This document shows, piece by piece, positions 36,402 to 45,949 of a stretch of DNA of 64,000 bases. Under the pieces are notes generated by a model that saw only the letters and a list, made by a program, of their open reading frames with translations, had not been told where the DNA came from and searched no databases. A program made the translations under genes and the position numbers. The DNA is from JAYYPW01 sp036128855. Its GTDB lineage: Bacteria > Pseudomonadota > Gammaproteobacteria > Comchoanobacterales > Comchoanobacteraceae. The stretch is taken from contig JAYYPW010000011.1 in the NCBI GenBank assembly GCA_036128855.1, positions 1 to 64,000 of the forward strand, read 5' to 3'. How positions within the stretch are numbered: the first letter of the stretch is position 1; each line of letters starts with the position of its first letter.

Positions 36402-36731
36402 TTTTGATATTTCAGAAACTTTGTCTTTTAAAAAAGTGATGGTAATAGTTTGACTTACTTTCTTATCATGCTCTATGTGTGTATAAATCCAGATATTAGG
36501 ATAAAATGGATTTACATGTGGTTCGCCAAGTAGCTTTTTTACCTCTTCCTTATCCATGCCTTTGCTAATCTCAGATGTGGGTAATCTGTCTGTGTTGATA
36601 CCCTGTGTGCTACTACCATACTTGCTGCTACTTGGATCTCTGCTGTCACATCCTGTAAGGTTAACTAGACAAATAAGAGTTGTAAGTAAGTATACGATAT
36701 TAAATTTCGGCATAATGCAGTAATATTTCAT
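36396..36731 (-). CDS. bamE: Outer membrane assembly lipoprotein BamE
   Basis: 111 residues. The lipoprotein signal ends in LVNLTGC with Cys28 as the lipidated residue (Cys22 if ATG 36713 is used, which gives a more standard signal). The BamE fold is seen in ISKGMDKEEVKKLLGEPHVNPF, then WIYTHIEHDKKVSQTITITF. BamE supports BamA and BamD in the beta-barrel assembly complex. Position next to ratA supports the call. Confidence 0.9.
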   Translation of the reverse strand: MKYYCIMPKFNIVYLLTTLICLVNLTGCDSRDPSSSKYGSSTQGINTDRLPTSEISKGMDKEEVKKLLGEPHVNPFYPNIWIYTHIEHDKKVSQTITITFLKDKVSEISKS

Positions 36732-36791
36732 AAAAGCGTGCGTTTAAGTTAGCAAAAAAAAATAGAGTCTGCAAGTTATTTGATTTTACTA

Positions 36792-37388
36792 TTAAGGTAT
36801 AAGCCAGTTAGAAGTCCATTTTTTATCATTGTTTTCATAGTTAAATTGTATACGCTTATTACCTTCCACACTGAGGTATAACCACTCAATTTGGTCGATA
36901 GTTGTTGTTATTACACTAAAATTTTCGTAACCAGACTCTAGGATTTGTGGTGAAGATTTTTCTCTCCATCTTTCTTGGCTAAATCCATTGCTGAACTCAT
37001 TGTGAGGTTGGCCTGGAATCAGATCTTGGCAGTAACAAGTTTTTGATATGGGCTGCATATTTTTCCAAGCAGTTTCTGTGACAATGTCGTTTTTATGCAA
37101 TTTTGCTCTGCCGTTACACACAATTTGGATTTTTTCTTGTTTGCTATAAAAAAGAAGGCATACGTATGGGTTTTTCTCGATATACCTCGATTTGTTCTGA
37201 CGATAGTCGGTGTGGAAACTAATTGATCTTGCGTAAGAGTCGCAATTTCGTATGACTACAGTTGTACTTCTTGGACGATCATCATTTATATAGTGAAAAC
37301 CCATCAGGTGAAAGCCGCTATGCCTCGATTTGACTCCATCTTGGATATTGTTCCATATTAGCTTTAAGATTTGTGATGGTTTATCCAT
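36792..37388 (-). CDS. Pyridoxamine 5'-phosphate oxidase-like flavin-binding protein
   Basis: 198 residues with an FMN-binding split-barrel pattern: STTVVIRNCDSYARSISFHTD (as RSTTVVIRNCD and SISFHTD), SRYIEKNPYVCLLFYSK and IQIVCNGRAKLHK. A C-terminal WLYLSVEGNKRIQF end is consistent with the family's substrate-binding end. True PNPOx enzymes keep a specific R..E.W tail that is only partly visible (GFSQERWREKSSPQ), so a role in vitamin B6 salvage is possible but not proven. Alone on the minus strand, 60 bases downstream of bamE's start. Confidence 0.65.
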   Translation of the reverse strand: MDKPSQILKLIWNNIQDGVKSRHSGFHLMGFHYINDDRPRSTTVVIRNCDSYARSISFHTDYRQNKSRYIEKNPYVCLLFYSKQEKIQIVCNGRAKLHKNDIVTETAWKNMQPISKTCYCQDLIPGQPHNEFSNGFSQERWREKSSPQILESGYENFSVITTTIDQIEWLYLSVEGNKRIQFNYENNDKKWTSNWLIP

Positions 37389-37634
37389 GAGACTTATCTG
37401 GGGTGTAGTTTAAGAAATATGCCCAATTATACATATTTTTTTACAAAATTTGCAAATGTTTAACTGTAGTAACCTTATTACTAGATGTGCTCTAGACATA
37501 TAGGGTGTTCATTGCCAATAAAATTACTATATTAGCTTATAATGTTCATGCTGTATAATTTCTTGTTGAGCACTTTTATTGACAGGTTAATATCTATAGC
37601 ATATAGTCGTTTCATTGAACGAAAAGAGCTTTTT

Positions 37635-39125
37635 ATGATTTTGACAAGACTTATCATTTATCTGCTGGCATCCTTTTATTGTGTATTTCCATCGCATGCT
37701 AAAACATACTCCATAGATAGAGTTTTTCCTTCGTTGGATAGTTCATTTGATATGCAAGGGAGTAAAATTGGCTATGGAGCGCGCTTTGTACAAGGCTCAG
37801 ACGCAGAGGACCATGTAGTCTTAGGTCCAACTGCTGATACAACTGAGTTTCATTTGGCGTTTAACACTGAGGTACTAGAAGGCCTTACTTTGAGAGCATT
37901 CACCAAGATTGATCCTAAAGAAGGGAGTTTAGAAAATAGTGATGAGACTTCAACCATAGATTCTGATATTTTTTTCCAAGCAACACAGTTTGGTGTATTT
38001 ATGATTTCTCCTAAGCATGGAATAGGCTATTTAGGAAGATTGAAAACCCCTACTGCAGCGTTAGCTGAGCAGACAGCATTAAGCTCTGGTATAAGCGAAA
38101 AGTATTTCGTAGATGTTGGCGGTGTTGCAGTCGTTAATACTTCTCTTAGTCAGACTTATCGTGTTGGTCAAGTACAAATAGGAGACGATACGGCACCAAT
38201 TTTGGGTGGTAAGGGTGTTTCTTTGTGGGGGTATGGACCAAGCGATGGTAATCGTGTACTAGACTCGGTTGGATATATTTTACCCACAGACAAATATGAG
38301 CTGAGATTTGCTTATGCAAACGAAGATGTTAAAAATGTATCACCAAGTTTTGAATTTACCGTGTCGTATTTGCACGACTTAATAATAGCGCAAAATAACT
38401 TTATGTTTGGTTATGCCACAAAGTGGCCGTATGCGAGTAAGATGGACATGATTTATGTAAATGATGCCTCCGACTCTGACGAGATTTGGGTTGATGAGGG
38501 GCATAAAAGTCCATATCAGCTCGCTCAAGTTGCAAATAAACTATCGGCAGGGGATATGGATATCGCCTTTTCTTATTCCTCATTATTCGGTAATAGCGGT
38601 TCTTATTCGGTAGATTCATTATCTAAGGAGATTAACCAAATTTATTTTGCCGCAGATTATACCTTTGTTGACTTGATTCCCTATGGGCCGCTTACTTTTG
38701 GGTTAGGCTATGTGCATAGAACAAATGGGTTTTCAAAAGTTGAATCTATTCATCTAGAGTCTCCTTATGACACGTTTTATAATTTATTGGATACGAGAAT
38801 CAAGTCAGGCATCGACTATGGCTTTACAGGTTTAGATACAGTATATGATTCAGTAAATAATGGCTTTATGCTTGCAATACACCAACACCTTGGTCCGAGA
38901 GCAGGGATGAAGTTGTATTTTGAAAACCTCAACTTTACAGGTAAAATAACAGGCAATAACTTACAGCAGACTGCCGCAAAAATGAAAGTAGACTCTACTT
39001 ATTATGATACTTTATCAACGACAGAAAAGACGTACGTAGACAAACTTGCGACTATGTCATCTACCTACGATTTAGATATTTCACCAATAAATGCTGTTAT
39101 CTTTAGTATGTATGTTAAAATTTAA
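37635..39125 (+). CDS. Porin-like outer membrane beta-barrel protein
   Basis: 496 residues from ATG 37635 (AAGAG 6 bases upstream), which gives a signal peptide (LTRLIIYLLASFYCVFPSHA). The frame is open 31 codons further, but that would bury the signal. The mature protein has regular alternating strands (for example EFHLAFNTEVLEGLTLRAF, FQATQFGVFMIS, KYELRFAYANED, FEFTVSYLHDL) and ends in VIFSMYVKI with terminal aromatic/hydrophobic strand residues recognised by the Bam complex. Acts as a channel in the outer membrane; specificity unknown. Its stop overlaps the amgK stop across strands by 11 bases. Confidence 0.75.
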   Translation: MILTRLIIYLLASFYCVFPSHAKTYSIDRVFPSLDSSFDMQGSKIGYGARFVQGSDAEDHVVLGPTADTTEFHLAFNTEVLEGLTLRAFTKIDPKEGSLENSDETSTIDSDIFFQATQFGVFMISPKHGIGYLGRLKTPTAALAEQTALSSGISEKYFVDVGGVAVVNTSLSQTYRVGQVQIGDDTAPILGGKGVSLWGYGPSDGNRVLDSVGYILPTDKYELRFAYANEDVKNVSPSFEFTVSYLHDLIIAQNNFMFGYATKWPYASKMDMIYVNDASDSDEIWVDEGHKSPYQLAQVANKLSAGDMDIAFSYSSLFGNSGSYSVDSLSKEINQIYFAADYTFVDLIPYGPLTFGLGYVHRTNGFSKVESIHLESPYDTFYNLLDTRIKSGIDYGFTGLDTVYDSVNNGFMLAIHQHLGPRAGMKLYFENLNFTGKITGNNLQQTAAKMKVDSTYYDTLSTTEKTYVDKLATMSSTYDLDISPINAVIFSMYVKI

Positions 39126-40149
39126 TAGATCTTTTTCTATTCTGTGGAAACTTCTGCCATAGCATATCAATTAGTTCATCATAAGCTTGCTCAGGTATAG
39201 CAATTTTTCTCATGTTTGCAAACATTCTTGGAATATTATCAAGAAAATGATATTTGTTTTGTGTAAGGGCTAACCTAGCAAACACGCCGAGGTTTTTAAT
39301 ATTACGCTGATAACAGAGCAAGTGAAGCCAGTCTTGATTTTGTCTGAAACTATTCGTATTTTTTTGATGTAGATTTTTATAATACATTTTAAACAAATGT
39401 GACTTTTTCTTTTTCTCAGCTGGTTGGTAGTGATCCGTGACTAAAGATGCTAAATCGTATAGAAAGGGCCCGGTAGATAAGTCCTGATAATCGAGAATAT
39501 GTAGTTTATTACCTAGTTTTCCTGTTGTGACCATCAGGTTGTCGGCATGGAAATCTCTGTGACAAACTCCAACAGGTATTTCATCCCAGAGATTGCTTAT
39601 CTGGGCAGTGACACGTTGCCATGTGGATCTTTCTACAGGCGTAAGTGGTGATTGGCATAATTTTTCACAGTACCACTGAACACAAAGCATCATATTATCT
39701 TGTGCACGCTGGGATGTGTAGTGGGGTTTAAGTTTCTTAGGTTGAGTATTTTGTAATTTTTGCATAAGAGTGACTGCTTTTTCATAGAGAAAGAAGCTTT
39801 GTGTAGGATCTTTTAGAATGGCTTTTCGAAGTGTGAGATCACCCAAGTCAGAGATTAACGCCAGGCCTAAAGATGTATTATGGTCAATTATGTGTGGTAC
39901 AGGTATATTTTTTTCTGCGAGATCCTTGGAGGTCGCGATAAATGTTGCCAGATCGTGATTACCGGTGGTTTGTAAGCAGATAATCGAAGTATTTCGACAG
40001 TATATTCGTAGATATCTTCTTGTGTCAGCATGCTCTGCAAGTGCGCGAACTTGTTGAGCACGTAGTCCGTTTTTGTGTAAGCTAGAACGTAACCATGCGT
40101 TTTGTGTTGTTGTAAAGTATGGATTGGTGCTATGATCAAATATCGACAT
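39115..40149 (-). CDS. amgK: AmgK-like sugar kinase (N-acetylmuramate/GlcNAc kinase family)
   Basis: 344 residues, aminoglycoside phosphotransferase-type kinase fold. The catalytic loop CHRDFHADNLMV and the metal-binding HILDYQDLSTGPFLYDLASL are clear. An AmgK-type gene sits divergently beside lptD in many gammaproteobacteria, where it phosphorylates N-acetylmuramic acid for cell-wall recycling and is followed by the uridylyltransferase murU. Here no murU follows: the porin gene converges instead. Function as AmgK is likely but the pathway is incomplete locally. Confidence 0.75.
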   Translation of the reverse strand: MSIFDHSTNPYFTTTQNAWLRSSLHKNGLRAQQVRALAEHADTRRYLRIYCRNTSIICLQTTGNHDLATFIATSKDLAEKNIPVPHIIDHNTSLGLALISDLGDLTLRKAILKDPTQSFFLYEKAVTLMQKLQNTQPKKLKPHYTSQRAQDNMMLCVQWYCEKLCQSPLTPVERSTWQRVTAQISNLWDEIPVGVCHRDFHADNLMVTTGKLGNKLHILDYQDLSTGPFLYDLASLVTDHYQPAEKKKKSHLFKMYYKNLHQKNTNSFRQNQDWLHLLCYQRNIKNLGVFARLALTQNKYHFLDNIPRMFANMRKIAIPEQAYDELIDMLWQKFPQNRKRSIKF

Positions 40150-40238
40150 TTAAGCTCAATGATTACGTATGGGAACGAGTATAGTCTATATTTTTAGTTC
40201 TGCAAAGATACTGTCTTTCATTTTTGGGAAATATTAGA

Positions 40239-42437
40239 ATGAACAAAAACTATCTATTGATACTGATTTTTTTACCGCTATCTGCCTTTTCTGAGTGCGC
40301 AGACGGATTTACTCGTGCACAGGCTATGCACTATTTATTTCCTGATGGAGCTAAGATAAAGGCAAATCAATGTAGCTCTGGCTATCTAAAACCTAAATTA
40401 CCACCCGCAGAAGGGCAAGAGTGGAAGTTTTTGACAGAGCATGCGGATCTTTCCTTAGGAGAAGGTAAAAGTGTGTTCACAGGAAATCTTTCTTTGTTAA
40501 CACCTGACTATGTCATGTATGCGCATTATGCTGAGATGCAACTTGACCACAATATGCAGATGACTTCAGTAACATTAAGTCAGGATGTGGAATGGATTAC
40601 AGACTATAGCCGCATGCTCACATATTCTGTATTTTTTGATCCAGTCAATAGACAAGCTGAAGCGTGCTCACCCGTATTTATGCTGTATCCTAAAAGTGGA
40701 TCTTATCCTTGGGGTTGGGCAAAAAGGGTTGCTCTAGATACATCTAATAGAATGTCACTTCATGATGTGCAAATTACGACTTGCCGCCCAGATAATATGG
40801 TCTGGCATTATAAAACCGCACAAGTAACTTGGGACGATGATAAGCAAGTATTAGAGTTGGATAATGCTGCTTTATATTTATACAAGAAAAAAGTAGTTTC
40901 GATGGGAAATATGACTTTTCTTGACGGTGTACAATCTACAGGCTGGATGCTACCTACCTTAGCACACTATGATGAGGATGGTTTACAAATAGGGCGTCCT
41001 TATCGATTATCTAGTGTGCCTGCCATTCATGATCTCACTCCATTTATTGTGTCAAGAGGTGGTTTGGGCTTAGAGTACGCTTATAGATACAATACTACTG
41101 ATATTGTCCAGGTAGCTGTTTTGAAAGGCATGTATCGCTGGGATATAGATCCTAATGACCGACTGGTAGGCTTTTATGCTGGTGAAAAAACTATCCTAGA
41201 TGATATAAGATTGAAATGGCAGTTTTTACGGGCTTCAGATGGCTCCTTTGCAAGGCAAATTCCATCATTTCTTCAATTTACTCCACAGGTTAATCAAGAT
41301 TTGACGAGCTTTCTTTCATTGGATAGATTTTCTTCTCACAATACTTATTACCAAGTAGCGATGCAATTACAACAGCGCTTTACCGGCGATAAAAATAGCA
41401 CCGAAATTTATGGGTTACCAAAATTTGATGTGGTTCCTCTGGTTTTTAGTGCTTCACAAAATACACAGGGGTGGATACGCCAGTTTCAAGTAGATAATTT
41501 ACGTACATTATCTGACATAGAGTTTTCTTATCCTGAAGCTCAACGATTCTTAGGGTATCTTGGATATGCAAATAATGTGACTAAACAGTGGCGCTGGCAA
41601 CTTGGTTCATGGCTTAAATCGCGTCATCTCAAAGGGGAAATGCTTTTTGGTGCTGTGCCAGAAAGAAGTTTTGTGGTTCCTAATTTGGATATCGAAAGAT
41701 CGTTATGGCACACTGAAAGTAGCCGTTTTGACCTTTCGTATCACTATACTCGTTACGTTGATCAAGACTCTGAGCCACTATTTACGACGAAAAATTGGCA
41801 ATGGCCAGGTCCTTCACTATCTAATTATTTAATCAGTATGGATAGAATTTTTGATAGAAATATGCTGCAAGCGTTTTATAAAAAAAATAATTTTTCTGGT
41901 CGATCAGGACTAGATTTTTCAGGTTATCATTTTGTTTCCTTATCCACACGTCGCGTTACTATCACACCCTCAGGTGAAGAAGATCCTGTCGTAGCATACC
42001 CTTCTGCTATTTCATCATTCTTGTTACGCGATGATTCCTCGGGTGTTGAAACAAACTTGTTATACAATTGGTCTTTAGGTGAAATTCCTGCAGGAATGCT
42101 CAAGGTGCCGTTTTATAAAGGTTCTGTCTATTTAGGGCAAGGCCCTGGTGAAGTGCTGTATTTAAGTAGTAACTACGCTATGCCTCTTGAGAAAACTTTA
42201 GCACTGGCTTATCCTCTACAGCTTTCTGACCAATGGTTTAATGAATTTGATGTGCGTTTTAATCAACAGTTGGATAAAGTTTTGATGTTTAAAAATACCT
42301 TGACCTATAAAGATTGTTGTTGGGAAGGTAGTCTCTTTATGCGTTATCGCCACGTTTTAGATGTCTATAATAGCAATACAACACCGCTATCTGATAACTT
42401 TTCGTTTGGATTAAAAGTCAACTTACATGTTTTTTGA
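40239..42437 (+). CDS. lptD: LPS assembly outer membrane protein LptD
   Basis: 732 residues from ATG 40239 (GGGAA 9 bases upstream); a TTG 15 bases earlier is less likely. The signal peptide is LILIFLPLSAFS. An N-terminal OstA/LptA-like domain (about 50-200: LSLGEGKSVFTGNLSLLTPDYVMYA in two parts, SLGEGKSVFTGNLSL and PDYVMYAHYAEM) is followed by the large barrel with W/Y-rich strands. Two Cys pairs that could form the needed disulphides are visible (CSSGY; ACSPVF; TTCRPDN; KDCCWEG). LptD with LptE inserts lipopolysaccharide into the outer leaflet. It is the first gene before surA and ksgA. Confidence 0.93.
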   Translation: MNKNYLLILIFLPLSAFSECADGFTRAQAMHYLFPDGAKIKANQCSSGYLKPKLPPAEGQEWKFLTEHADLSLGEGKSVFTGNLSLLTPDYVMYAHYAEMQLDHNMQMTSVTLSQDVEWITDYSRMLTYSVFFDPVNRQAEACSPVFMLYPKSGSYPWGWAKRVALDTSNRMSLHDVQITTCRPDNMVWHYKTAQVTWDDDKQVLELDNAALYLYKKKVVSMGNMTFLDGVQSTGWMLPTLAHYDEDGLQIGRPYRLSSVPAIHDLTPFIVSRGGLGLEYAYRYNTTDIVQVAVLKGMYRWDIDPNDRLVGFYAGEKTILDDIRLKWQFLRASDGSFARQIPSFLQFTPQVNQDLTSFLSLDRFSSHNTYYQVAMQLQQRFTGDKNSTEIYGLPKFDVVPLVFSASQNTQGWIRQFQVDNLRTLSDIEFSYPEAQRFLGYLGYANNVTKQWRWQLGSWLKSRHLKGEMLFGAVPERSFVVPNLDIERSLWHTESSRFDLSYHYTRYVDQDSEPLFTTKNWQWPGPSLSNYLISMDRIFDRNMLQAFYKKNNFSGRSGLDFSGYHFVSLSTRRVTITPSGEEDPVVAYPSAISSFLLRDDSSGVETNLLYNWSLGEIPAGMLKVPFYKGSVYLGQGPGEVLYLSSNYAMPLEKTLALAYPLQLSDQWFNEFDVRFNQQLDKVLMFKNTLTYKDCCWEGSLFMRYRHVLDVYNSNTTPLSDNFSFGLKVNLHVF

Positions 42438-42515
42438 TGTGTTATGCGCATCTTTGCGTTGACAAATCTTCTGGTTATTTATAGTCTAGTAAGCAACACT
42501 AGTTAGGATAATACT

Positions 42516-43430
42516 ATGTCAAATTTAATTAGATATTTTTTAATACCAATTTTACTAATGACTACTACAGCTTTTGCAGTTAATGATGCTCTTGTTGCCG
42601 TTGTGGGAGATGCAGTGATTACTGAGTCTAAGTTAAAACAAAATATGCGAATTTATCGAAAAATGCTTGACCCTAATGTGCTTAAGAAGATGGATGATGC
42701 AGTATTTAAATCTCAGGTTCTACAGGCAATGATCGATATTCAGCTACAAAAGAATATAGCCTCTAAGGCCGGTATATCACTCACTAAAGAAGAAAAAAAT
42801 AGTGTAAGGCAGAGCATGGCGAAACAGTCGGGTAAAAGTTTATCTGACTTTAAAGAAGAAATAAGACGTAGTGGTTTGAACGCAGAGCAGTACCTCACTT
42901 ACTTTGAAGAACAAGCGCTTTTACAAAAGACGCACCAGGTTATCTTAGGCCCTCAGATCAAGGTTTCTAGTTCTGATATTGAAGCTCTGAAAAAAGATGT
43001 TGAAGCAAGACAAACAGAGTACTTTGTTGAAGACATTGTGTTTGAGAAAATTAATACTCCTGAGGCCTTGTCTAACAGCCAAATACAAGCCGCAAAATTG
43101 TCAGCCTCCTGGCCAACTAGTGCGTATAGCAAGTGGAATGTACCGCAAGGTTCTCGGATGATTCAATTCCGTTGGAAGAAGCTTGTAGAATTGCCAGAGG
43201 TTTTTCAGCCGTACGTTGCGAAACTTGCAGAAAGTCAATGTCCTGAGCCAATCTCTACGGAAAGTGGTGTACATGTTTTGAAACTGATTCGTAAGCGCTA
43301 TGCAGAAGGAGGAATGCCAACAGATACACAGCTCAAAGAATATACTTTTAATACAAAAATGCAAAAAGAGCTTGTTAGCTGGATACATGACCTGAAGGCT
43401 CAAACCTACATCTATATCGCCACAGATTAA
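42516..43430 (+). CDS. surA: Short SurA-like periplasmic chaperone
   Basis: 304 residues against about 430 in E. coli. The signal peptide is FLIPILLMTTTAFA. The N-terminal chaperone domain is conserved (LVAVVGDAVITESKLKQNM, LQAMIDIQLQKNIASKAGI, GLNAEQYLTYFEEQALLQK). Only one reduced parvulin-like segment (about 175-270, PEALSNSQIQAAKL to GVHVLKLIRKR) remains before the C-terminal helix, so a second PPIase domain is lost. SurA ferries barrel proteins such as LptD to the Bam complex. It sits between lptD and ksgA, where pdxA would usually come next but is missing. Confidence 0.88.
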   Translation: MSNLIRYFLIPILLMTTTAFAVNDALVAVVGDAVITESKLKQNMRIYRKMLDPNVLKKMDDAVFKSQVLQAMIDIQLQKNIASKAGISLTKEEKNSVRQSMAKQSGKSLSDFKEEIRRSGLNAEQYLTYFEEQALLQKTHQVILGPQIKVSSSDIEALKKDVEARQTEYFVEDIVFEKINTPEALSNSQIQAAKLSASWPTSAYSKWNVPQGSRMIQFRWKKLVELPEVFQPYVAKLAESQCPEPISTESGVHVLKLIRKRYAEGGMPTDTQLKEYTFNTKMQKELVSWIHDLKAQTYIYIATD

Positions 43431-43432
43431 GG

Positions 43433-44230
43433 ATGGATGAGTACCGTAGGTCAACCAAAAAACATCTTGGTCAACATTTCCTTGCTGACACGACTTATAT
43501 TCAAGCAATTTTATCTGCAATAGAGCCCCGTTCCAACCAGTCTTTCCTCGAAATAGGACCTGGTTCAGGTGCTCTGACCGAAGGTTTGCTACAGTCAGGA
43601 GTACATCTTGCTGCAGTGGAATTAGATAAGGATTGTGTTCAATATTTATGCACTCGATACGGTCACAATGAAAATTTTCGTGTCTACTCGGCAGATATTT
43701 TACAATTTTCCTTTGCGAAGCTTGCTCCATCTATGCCATTACGAATAGTTGGTAACTTACCTTATAACATTAGTACTCCAATTTTATTAAAGTTAACTGA
43801 GCTTAAAAAGGGCATGCAAGATGGTTATTTTATGTTACAGCAAGAAGTGGCGCAGCGTTGTTATGCAAAAGCAGGGCAGAAGTCTTATGGTCGACTCAGT
43901 GTAATGCTTGCACTATATTTTGAAGTAGAGCCAGTACTGTTTGTCCCAAATACAGCCTTTAACCCACCACCCAAAGTACAGTCGGAAGTGATTTTGATGA
44001 AGCCGAAATCAATAACTTATGATGTGGATGAAAAAATATTTTCGTGGGTTGTGCATATGAGCTTTGTACAGAGGCGCAAAATGCTGAGAAAAATTTTTCA
44101 AAAACATTTAACAACACATGATTGGTCGTATTTAGGTTTAGACTCCACACTGCGGCCAGAAGTATTAACTTTAGAACATTTTTTGAGTATTACCCGTTTA
44201 TTTATGCAGCGATCTAAAGAAGGGAAGTGA
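43433..44230 (+). CDS. rsmA: 16S rRNA dimethyladenosine transferase KsgA/RsmA
   Basis: 265 residues. The S-adenosylmethionine site is FLEIGPGSGALTEGLL, preceded by KKHLGQHFLADTTYI, and the catalytic motif is GNLPYNISTPIL. It dimethylates two adjacent adenines near the 3' end of 16S rRNA. Start ATG 43433 follows the surA stop by 2 bases, so the genes are coupled. Confidence 0.96.
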   Translation: MDEYRRSTKKHLGQHFLADTTYIQAILSAIEPRSNQSFLEIGPGSGALTEGLLQSGVHLAAVELDKDCVQYLCTRYGHNENFRVYSADILQFSFAKLAPSMPLRIVGNLPYNISTPILLKLTELKKGMQDGYFMLQQEVAQRCYAKAGQKSYGRLSVMLALYFEVEPVLFVPNTAFNPPPKVQSEVILMKPKSITYDVDEKIFSWVVHMSFVQRRKMLRKIFQKHLTTHDWSYLGLDSTLRPEVLTLEHFLSITRLFMQRSKEGK

Positions 44231-44351
44231 ACTTCAACGATGTAATGCCCAATTGATGTTCTTGATATCCTTTTTTGCTTAAACTATAAAGCATTGTTTT
44301 GCAATCTCCTAATTTGGTTTACACTACTACAGTCACACGTTTGTTCATTAT

Positions 44352-45308
44352 ATGATGAGATTTTTCGAACATTATTTTTTAACCTACTGTGCTAAGTATG
44401 TGGGATGGTGGCTTGCTGTATTATCATGTGTTTATGTTGACAGTTATATCATTCCTTTGTATGCAGGTATATCAGAGCAGGGTTACTACGTCGCCCGTTG
44501 GCTCAATGTAAATACAGACTGGAAGGCGTATTTACAAAAAAATTCAGTTTGGGCTAAAGAGTTGTCATATTTGAAACCATCTGAATGGGTGGTTCTACAG
44601 TTAGAGTGGTATTTTTTTCAATCAGATTATCCAGATCTTGTGGTTGCACACTATCATGAAGACTTAAGCTGGCTAGAGAGCTATTACCCACTTTTAGGTC
44701 ATATATACTTATACTGTAAAGATAAAGATGCTTGTACGCATGGTTTATCAGAGCGTATACCAGATGAGCAAATTACAATTAGGTATTTGCCTAACGTAGG
44801 ACGGGAGGGACATACCTACTTATATCACATGATACATAATTATGGTAATTTTTCTCGACGGACAATTTTTACTATGGCATCTTTGCATGGTAATTTTCTG
44901 CGCTATTATAGTTTCCTTGCTTCATTACTAGATAAAAATCCGAGATTTCATGTTTTACAAAAAGGAAGTACAGCAAAGCTTGCAGGATTCTCTATGTCTG
45001 AATGGACACAGGGTGTATCTCTTGGAGATGGATATGATTATAAGAAATCTGGTCTTATTATGCTTACACATCCTCGACCTTTAGGTGCTTGGACAAAAAA
45101 ACATATGCATTTTGATGTTTCTAGCTATACAGGTAGGTATGGTCGAAGTAAGCACGGAGCCATATTTTCCGTAACTGCTGAAAATTTACAATCGCATTCG
45201 ATTACAGAGTTTGAGGATTTACTTTTTCTTCATGCTATATCAGATTCTATCGAAGCAGGTTACTATATGGAGCGTGTATGGCGTTTTTATTTACAAGATT
45301 TACCCTAG
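44352..45308 (+). CDS. DUF3431-like protein
   Basis: 318 residues with a hydrophobic N-terminus (YVGWWLAVLSCVYVDSYIIPL, a signal anchor). The soluble part follows the DUF3431 pattern: LVVAHYHEDLSWLESYYPLL, then IYLYCKDKD, then YLPNVGREGHTYLYHMIHNY, then RRTIFTMASLHGN, and near the end HGAIFSVTAENLQSHS. This family is best known in fungi and is thought to resemble glycosyltransferases; bacterial members are rarer. It is probably a membrane-anchored sugar-handling enzyme, but no catalytic residues can be named. The coaE gene follows after 16 bases. Confidence 0.55.
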   Translation: MMRFFEHYFLTYCAKYVGWWLAVLSCVYVDSYIIPLYAGISEQGYYVARWLNVNTDWKAYLQKNSVWAKELSYLKPSEWVVLQLEWYFFQSDYPDLVVAHYHEDLSWLESYYPLLGHIYLYCKDKDACTHGLSERIPDEQITIRYLPNVGREGHTYLYHMIHNYGNFSRRTIFTMASLHGNFLRYYSFLASLLDKNPRFHVLQKGSTAKLAGFSMSEWTQGVSLGDGYDYKKSGLIMLTHPRPLGAWTKKHMHFDVSSYTGRYGRSKHGAIFSVTAENLQSHSITEFEDLLFLHAISDSIEAGYYMERVWRFYLQDLP

Positions 45309-45324
45309 ATAAGGAAATATAACT

Positions 45325-45924
45325 ATGTGTGCAGTAGTTGCTATTACCGGCGGAATTGCAGCCGGAAAAACCGTATTATCAGATTATTGCTTTAAACGTC
45401 ATAATATATCTGTGATTGATACAGATATCATTACACATAATTTACTTGCTACTGATAAAGTTGTACATGCTGAGATTCAAAAGATTTTTGGTTCAGGTGT
45501 CTTTTTGTTGTCAGGTGGTGTAGATAGAAAAATACTAAGAGAGGCAGTGTTTCTAGATAAAGATAAAAAAAATCAGCTAGAGAAAATTATGCATCCTCGG
45601 ATTCGCCAAACCGTACAGACTTTTGTAGAAAGTTCTGATGATTCTTTTGTGATGGTGGTTGTGCCACTTCTTTTAGAGACCAATGCTCGGTCAAGGTATG
45701 ATAGAGTTGTAGTGGTAGATAGTCCAGACCATGATAGATATTCTCGTTGTATTGAACGAGGGCTTTCTGATGATATTATTCACGCGATTATGCGATTGCA
45801 GGCTTCCCGTTGGGATAGACTAGCGGTAGCAGACGATATTGTATACAATATGCGTAGTTTAGACTTTTTCTACAGACAAATAGATCAGCTTGTCTGTCAT
45901 TATAGACGTTTGTTTGGTGATTAA
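45325..45924 (+). CDS. coaE: Dephospho-CoA kinase
   Basis: 199 residues, standard. P-loop GGIAAGKTVLSDYC, then SVIDTDIITHNLL, the KIMHPRIRQTV motif and VVVPLLLET followed by the lid-like region with R residues (RCIERGLS, LQASRWDR). It phosphorylates dephospho-CoA in the last step of coenzyme A synthesis. AAGG lies 11 bases before the ATG. Confidence 0.95.
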   Translation: MCAVVAITGGIAAGKTVLSDYCFKRHNISVIDTDIITHNLLATDKVVHAEIQKIFGSGVFLLSGGVDRKILREAVFLDKDKKNQLEKIMHPRIRQTVQTFVESSDDSFVMVVVPLLLETNARSRYDRVVVVDSPDHDRYSRCIERGLSDDIIHAIMRLQASRWDRLAVADDIVYNMRSLDFFYRQIDQLVCHYRRLFGD

Positions 45925-45949
45925 TATTTTTTATCAAGGGTGAAATAAT

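Noticed and set aside
43101..43730. Minus-strand reading frame of 209 codons
   Set aside because: It lies fully opposite surA and ksgA, both well recognised, and its translation resembles no protein.
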